A stretch of 54,305 bases of DNA from the NCBI RefSeq assembly GCF_001949145.1, contig NW_019091648.1:221513-275817 (forward strand). The letters run 5' to 3'. Both the position numbers and the translations under genes were made by a program. Position 1 is the stretch's first letter, and every line of letters begins with the position of its first letter. Positions 49,646-54,305 of the stretch are shown one piece after another. The notes under the pieces were generated by a model. It was not told the DNA's origin and made no database searches. It saw only the letters and a list, made by a program, of their open reading frames with translations. This DNA is from Acanthaster planci (Eukaryota; Echinodermata; Asteroidea; Valvatida; Acanthasteridae).

Positions 49646-49897
49646 GTGTGGGTCGGGGCTACAAGAGAATACCTACCCAAACAGTCACCACATGTGCAAA
49701 TTTTCCATGTGCCTATTATTACTCGTCGTAAAAAACCAATCACCCAAGTGCTTCCTGACCTCCCACAATGCAACATGGTCTCGCTGCCATGATAGTCCTT
49801 CTTTTTGAAAGCAACTCAAAAGGGTCAGAGCCAAGTGGGGAGGATGGGCGGGAGAGGACTGTTTGGGTAGGTATTCTCTAGTAGACCCGACCCACAC
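49646..49897. mobile_element. TTAA-flanked MITE with 41-bp inverted ends
   Basis: The left arm GTGTGGGTCGGGGCTACAAG continues to ACCCAAACAGTC (49646-49686). The right arm (49857-49897) is its reverse complement with two mismatches. TTAA flanks both sides (49642-49645 and 49898-49901), the duplication made by piggyBac-type transposases. A half arm (CTACCTACCCAAACAGTCAC) recurs at 49926. The middle, about 170 bp, is non-coding. The ends do not start with the CCC usual for piggyBac, so the superfamily is tentative. Confidence 0.7.
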
Positions 49898-49949
49898 TTA
49901 ATGTGGGGGAGGAGTCTATGGTGCTCTACCTACCCAAACAGTCACCAAA

Positions 49950-52900
49950 TATGCAGAGTAGCACCGATCTACGCGTACATGTAGGTGGGGGGTTGGAAAC
50001 CACACATAATGCCAAGAATACACCTTCTCATATAAATAAGACAGAGTGTATAAATTTAAGAAATAGTAAATGAACTTCGTGATGAGTTGTTGTCCATCCA
50101 TCTCACAGGAGGTCCCCTTGATCTCTGCACTGTGGACAGTACGAATGTCCTGCCATTTGCGGTGTCCCTCTGCAGGACATCCCTCAAGTAGCAGGAGATT
50201 AAAGTAGAGGGAGACTCCAACATTGCAACATGCAATGGAAACATCTCAAGGGGAAGACCAAGATGCACCATTCTTACATCAATTAACCCTGATGTAGTAT
50301 TGACTATGTTTAACAGACCTTGAATAGAAGTATGGTAAATAATCCTAATCTAGCCAGCAAAAGAAAATATGAATGGGCCCACCATTGTTGGTGTTAAAGT
50401 CAGTTTCTGTTTGGTTTTGAGTGCTTGTGATGAGGGCCTCCCTCTTGACTGTTCAGATGTCCCTTTAACGCTACCTTCAGATAAGTAGGCTGCAATCAAT
50501 CAGGGCACTGTCACCAAACAACCAGAAGTTCTTGTCTGGGCTGTTGCTCTTCATGGGCCTGTCTGCATTGCAAAATGGACAGTGCTTCTACAAGGTAGGG
50601 ACGACTCGGCTGGTCGCGGGCCTGTTTGCCTCGCCCAGCACGGACAGTCAGAGGATTGCCTCTATCTAGGCAAAGTTGCCATCTGCAATTTTCACAGCAA
50701 ATGATAATGATATACACACCCTACAAATAGCCACTTCTTCTCATAAATGAAGCAAGAGGGTTTGATCGCCTGCCTTTGTTACACGATTTCATAAATATAT
50801 AATAATTAATCAAGGCTGATCATAGCTACATTAAGGCTACATGTACCTTATAAAAGATGCACACCAAAATTAAACAAGTAAGTTTCACTGTCCAAGTATC
50901 ATTATGATGCCTCACTAAGACGAGGATCTTTAGATAATAATATAACTGCCATTCAGTGTTCAAAGTGACACAAACTGTACAAGAAAACAATAACAGTGAG
51001 CTCAAACTGCTGGCAGAGATATCGGTTATTGCTCCTGGAGCCCACTGCCGGTCCAAAACCTGGTCATCAGCATTTTAATTAATATCTGCAAGCTTGTGAA
51101 ACTATAGTTTGCAAAGCTTGCAATCGATGTTAGAGTGGCGTATATTTTAAATTCCGTGGGGTTTGATCACATGACTTCACTGTTCAGAAGATAATCCTCA
51201 GAATGCCCAAATGATATAAAAGACCCGACCATGGCGATATAGATATTCATCCGGAATCATGCATTATTTATTAGTTCTTATAGTACACATACTCTCTGGG
51301 TATACGACAAACACGCACAATACACACATGCAGCAGTCTACAAACACGGGACACACAAGTTATTTATTGAAGCTTTGCAGGATCTGTTGTTCAGACAATA
51401 CTGACACTCATACTATTGTTTTAGTCAGGTACCACTTCAGGATATGAACAAGGCACCACAGTTTATCCACATCGTCTCCAGGATGTAAGAAGATGGAGGG
51501 TACAAATATATTGGAAGGATCAAGTGGGTGAGTCTGGTCCTTCATCAGGAAGCTAATCGAAGGAATCGGCAAACGCTATGCAGCTCCCAACAGAGACAGC
51601 TTTCGGCAACGGGAAGAGTGTGTAGTTCGCTGCCTTCTCTAGAGGTAACCATTATCAGAAGAAAGTCCAACCTGACGCTGGTGTGCATAAGAGAGGCATC
51701 ATTTGGGGCTCAAAGGGAGGACTGGAAAGCATCTAGAGAACCTAACTTTGGTCTCAAAACCAGAGGAATGTTAGGGCTGTGCCGAATAACCGAATATTCG
51801 ACAATCGATCGAATATTCAAATATTATTTTTTGAGTTTGAATATTGGAATGCAAAATTCATGAAAAGTAAGGGAAAATTTCTATTGTTTTAAATGAGAAA
51901 CATTGCACTGTGGAGACTTGTTTCAAGCAGATTCAAATAAAAAGCATCAGAAATCTTACAACAGTTTTACAAGTTAATTATTCATTAAACAATTTAAAAG
52001 GAGTAGAAATTTCCCACAGGGTTATATGTCTCATTCATCTCTTAAATCTTGCCAAATTGTGGCTGGAGATAATCCTAGATGTGAGAAGGTATTATATTGA
52101 TAATAATGTACAAATGTGTGTGTTACTGCAACTGATTTTGTATAAATATGGAAATCTATTATAGCACTCAGCAGTATTGACTGGAACCAAAGCCTATCCC
52201 ATTGCAGCATGTAATGAGATGCTAAATTCTGCTGTTATGAATTCAACAGGTGGGCAGACGACACCCCCATGCAGCCATGGCATCACTAGAAAGTCTCATG
52301 GAACAGAGAGATCGTTGGACAATACCAAATGTGTTAGGAGCAAATCGTCAGGAGCCGGGTGGAAAAAATCCCAATCTTGGATAGCAGAGGATGTCCGGTC
52401 TTGCCGGGAGGACAAACGGATGGCGAAATAGAAGTCCAGTGAGTCAGGGGAATCAGGCCTGACACAGCCAGAAAGGAGTGATCAGGAGTATCCGACAGTG
52501 ATCTCTTTCTATTTTGGAGAGGACTTGTGGAAATAATGAGATAGACAGAAAGGCACACCCGAGCATGTCCATCCAATCAACTGAAGGGCATCTGTGGCTC
52601 ATGCAAGGAGGGAGAGAAACTCCCATGCAGAGTATTGGGAGTAGAGCATTGTTCGGAGAAATCAAAAGGTGGATGTGAGGCTGCTCTATCATCCTAAGGA
52701 GAGTGCGTCCGCCACTATGTTGTTGGAACCTGCAGCTGTCATGTAGATTGTCTGCAGGCCGACTGCATGATCCCTTGTCCTTTCCGTTGATGTGGCTTTG
52801 GTTGGCAGTGCAAAAGAAGAGGCAAGAAAACTGCAAAACTTACTAAAAGACAGAGAAGACATTATCATTCAGAGCCCTTAGAATAACTGTAATGAGGTCT

Positions 52901-53160
52901 GGACAGTAAGGAGAACTCTCTTTTCACATCCAAGGAATTTACCTCCATAAGAGAAATATCTTGGAGACAGAGACAAAGACTGCAAGTAACTGAGATAAAG
53001 TTGGTTATCTTTATCTTTGCTAAGTCGGATGCATAAATTGTAGCAGCAGTGTATAGCTCCTCAACATGCAGAAGGGTGTTGAAGACATTCATGTCAGATT
53101 GGGGGTAAGTGTTGTCCTGTACCCAGTGTGGCTGCCGGTGCCTCAGCTACGATGGAAACT
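49950..53160. other. Non-coding stretch, no gene recognised
   Basis: There is a CA-rich part near 51310-51350 and an ATTCGA-type short palindromic block near 51785-51815. Frames at 51528-51863 and 52453-52836 match no family. No gene can be supported. Confidence 0.4.
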
Positions 53161-54305
53161 TTAACCCCTTCACAACGGGTGATTGCAAATACAGACCTGG
53201 AGAAAAGTCTAATTTCCGGGTGTCTGCGGTAGCCGCATACCACACCTGCAACTTTTATTTAGTGTACACGTGTAGTTACTGGGAGCTTTGCATTGAATGG
53301 AAATCTGGGGCAACAAGGAGAGTTCGACCCCACGATACCCAGTAAATTGGATTTTATTCATCAGAACACCCCCTTTGTCTTCGATTGAATACCCTGGGTA
53401 ATCTCCGTGGAGTGTCGCTGATTCCGCTGTCAGGGCTTATACAACGCGCTTTGTGTGGGCCCGCAGAGCGATGAATACAGGCCATTGACATGGTGTGCAT
53501 GCCATTGTTTATGGCCCTCCTGGGCCCTGAACACGTGCACAGCACCCCAGCACCAACACTTGGGATATAGATGGTCCTTGTTCAGCATAATTGGGCATTT
53601 GTTTCATCCAAAAAGGAGTATTTTCTGTAGCGCTTGGTATATATTTTCCTGGCTGCTCCCCGGCCCTTCAGTTGTGTTACACAGTGTCTTCCAGTGAAGA
53701 GGAAACTCTGACGGCGACTAGTGGTTCAGATTTCACGTCAGAATTTGAATATAGTTCAGAAATTGAAACTAGAGACAGTGATTCTAACGGGCAACCATCG
53801 TTAGCGAGGCCTGCCAAGAAGAAGGTCAAGACTTCGTCCATTCAGTGGACGGCTGATGACAACTTCCCCTGCCGACACGGCTTTCAAGGCACAGAGGGTG
53901 TTCAAGTGCAAAATCTGGATGAGAACAGCACTCTTGTCGAAATCTTCTAGCAGTTCTTCACCCCAGAGTTGACGTTGCACATTGCCAACGAGACCAACCC
54001 CTATGCCGCTGAACACCCGAAAAGTCAAGCAGCAAGTCCAAGTCATATGAGAAGCTGGTTCGACACAACACCAGATGAGACGTCAGTGTTCCTGTCCATG
54101 ATAATTGTCATGGGACTGATGCCAAAACCGGAGTTGAAGTCCTACTGGACGAGAGACTCAATACTTGAGACTCCATTTTTCCCTAATTCCATGCCCAGCG
54201 ACAGATTTATGAACTTGATATCCCATCTGCATTTCGTTGATAACAGCCTTGCAGATACAACCAATCGACTCTACAAGCCCCGCCCAGTGATAGACGAACC
54301 GACCG
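53161..54305 (+). mobile_element. piggyBac-type transposon, left end to window edge
   Basis: TTAA at 53161 is followed by CCCCTTCACAACGGGTGATT, fitting a piggyBac-type terminal repeat (TTAA target, CCC start). The transposase begins about 0.5 kb inside. The right end lies beyond the window. The 53109-53345 frame that crosses this terminus is therefore not a gene. Confidence 0.65.
53688..54305 (+). pseudogene. piggyBac transposase, N-terminal part, one stop
   Basis: A Ser/Glu-rich acidic start (SSEEETLTATSGSDFTSEFE, SSEIETRDSDSNGQ) is followed by a basic patch (PAKKKVKT) and IQWTADDNFPCRHGF. A TAG at 53948-53950 interrupts the frame, which then continues unshifted with FFTPELTLHIANETNPYA, WFDTTPDETSVFLSMIIVMG, LKSYWTRDSILETPFFPNSM and RFMNLISHLHFVDNS up to the window end. 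This is the N-terminal part of the DDE_Tnp_1_7 (PGBD) transposase. The catalytic Asp triad lies mostly beyond the window. The first Met is unclear, and a start near 53591 or a splice is possible. One nonsense change is the only visible lesion. Confidence 0.85.

Noticed and set aside
53109-53345. 78-codon Cys-rich frame
   Set aside because: It crosses the TTAA terminus of the piggyBac element at 53161, so it is not a unit of selection.

Overview
The window looks like intergenic, transposon-filled DNA from a marine invertebrate, probably an anthozoan cnidarian such as a stony coral. I see no bacterial operon or housekeeping gene. Evidence for a metazoan genome: an LTR retrotransposon, a non-LTR (LINE) fragment, tRNA-derived SINE-like units, a piggyBac element, YR-SGNH and Crypton/KIAA1958-like fragments, MITEs, and Polinton/Maverick fragments whose gene set I associate from memory with anthozoan genomes. 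No search was run. Two assembly gaps (12304-12324 and 29024-29200) and frequent frameshifts show that most copies are decayed or the assembly is noisy.

Layout. 1-477 is GC-rich and unexplained. 478-6190 is a Polinton-like fragment: small plus-strand genes run right and a tightly packed minus-strand block runs left, and they converge on a perfect 32-nt palindrome at 2965-2996. The block ends at 5904-6158 with a miniature remnant of the element's DNA polymerase. 6191-17679 is mainly repeats: a G/T-rich repeat, an hAT-type MITE, a 0.66-kb inverted repeat, 64-bp tandem repeats, and an element with inverted arrays of a short palindromic unit (13366-14712). 17680-21498 is a Ty3/Gypsy element with both LTRs, internally deleted so that gag is joined to RT. 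22010-28090 holds a SINE, two Crypton/KIAA1958-like recombinase fragments in opposite orientation, and a second Gypsy pol fragment interrupted by a MITE that carries a tRNA-like promoter. 28778-30720 is a tyrosine recombinase-SGNH hydrolase gene.

30840-36700 is a second Polinton-like fragment with a nearly full-length but frameshifted protein-primed family B DNA polymerase, a retroviral-type integrase on the other strand, and two small membrane-protein genes. The left and right fragments are complementary: one keeps the accessory block and the other keeps replication and integration. Both end close to the polymerase start codon. 37638-40580 has several tandem repeats, including a regular 171-bp unit. 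41340-43615 is LINE material. 43620-53160 is AT-rich and almost featureless apart from a TTAA-flanked MITE. At 53161 a piggyBac element begins and runs out of the window.

Working logic of the Polinton parts, from family knowledge: the polymerase copies the linear element, the integrase inserts it, and the short membrane and coiled-coil proteins and the zinc ribbon are probably structural or regulatory. I could not recognise a double-jelly-roll capsid, packaging ATPase or adenain-type protease here, so neither copy is complete.
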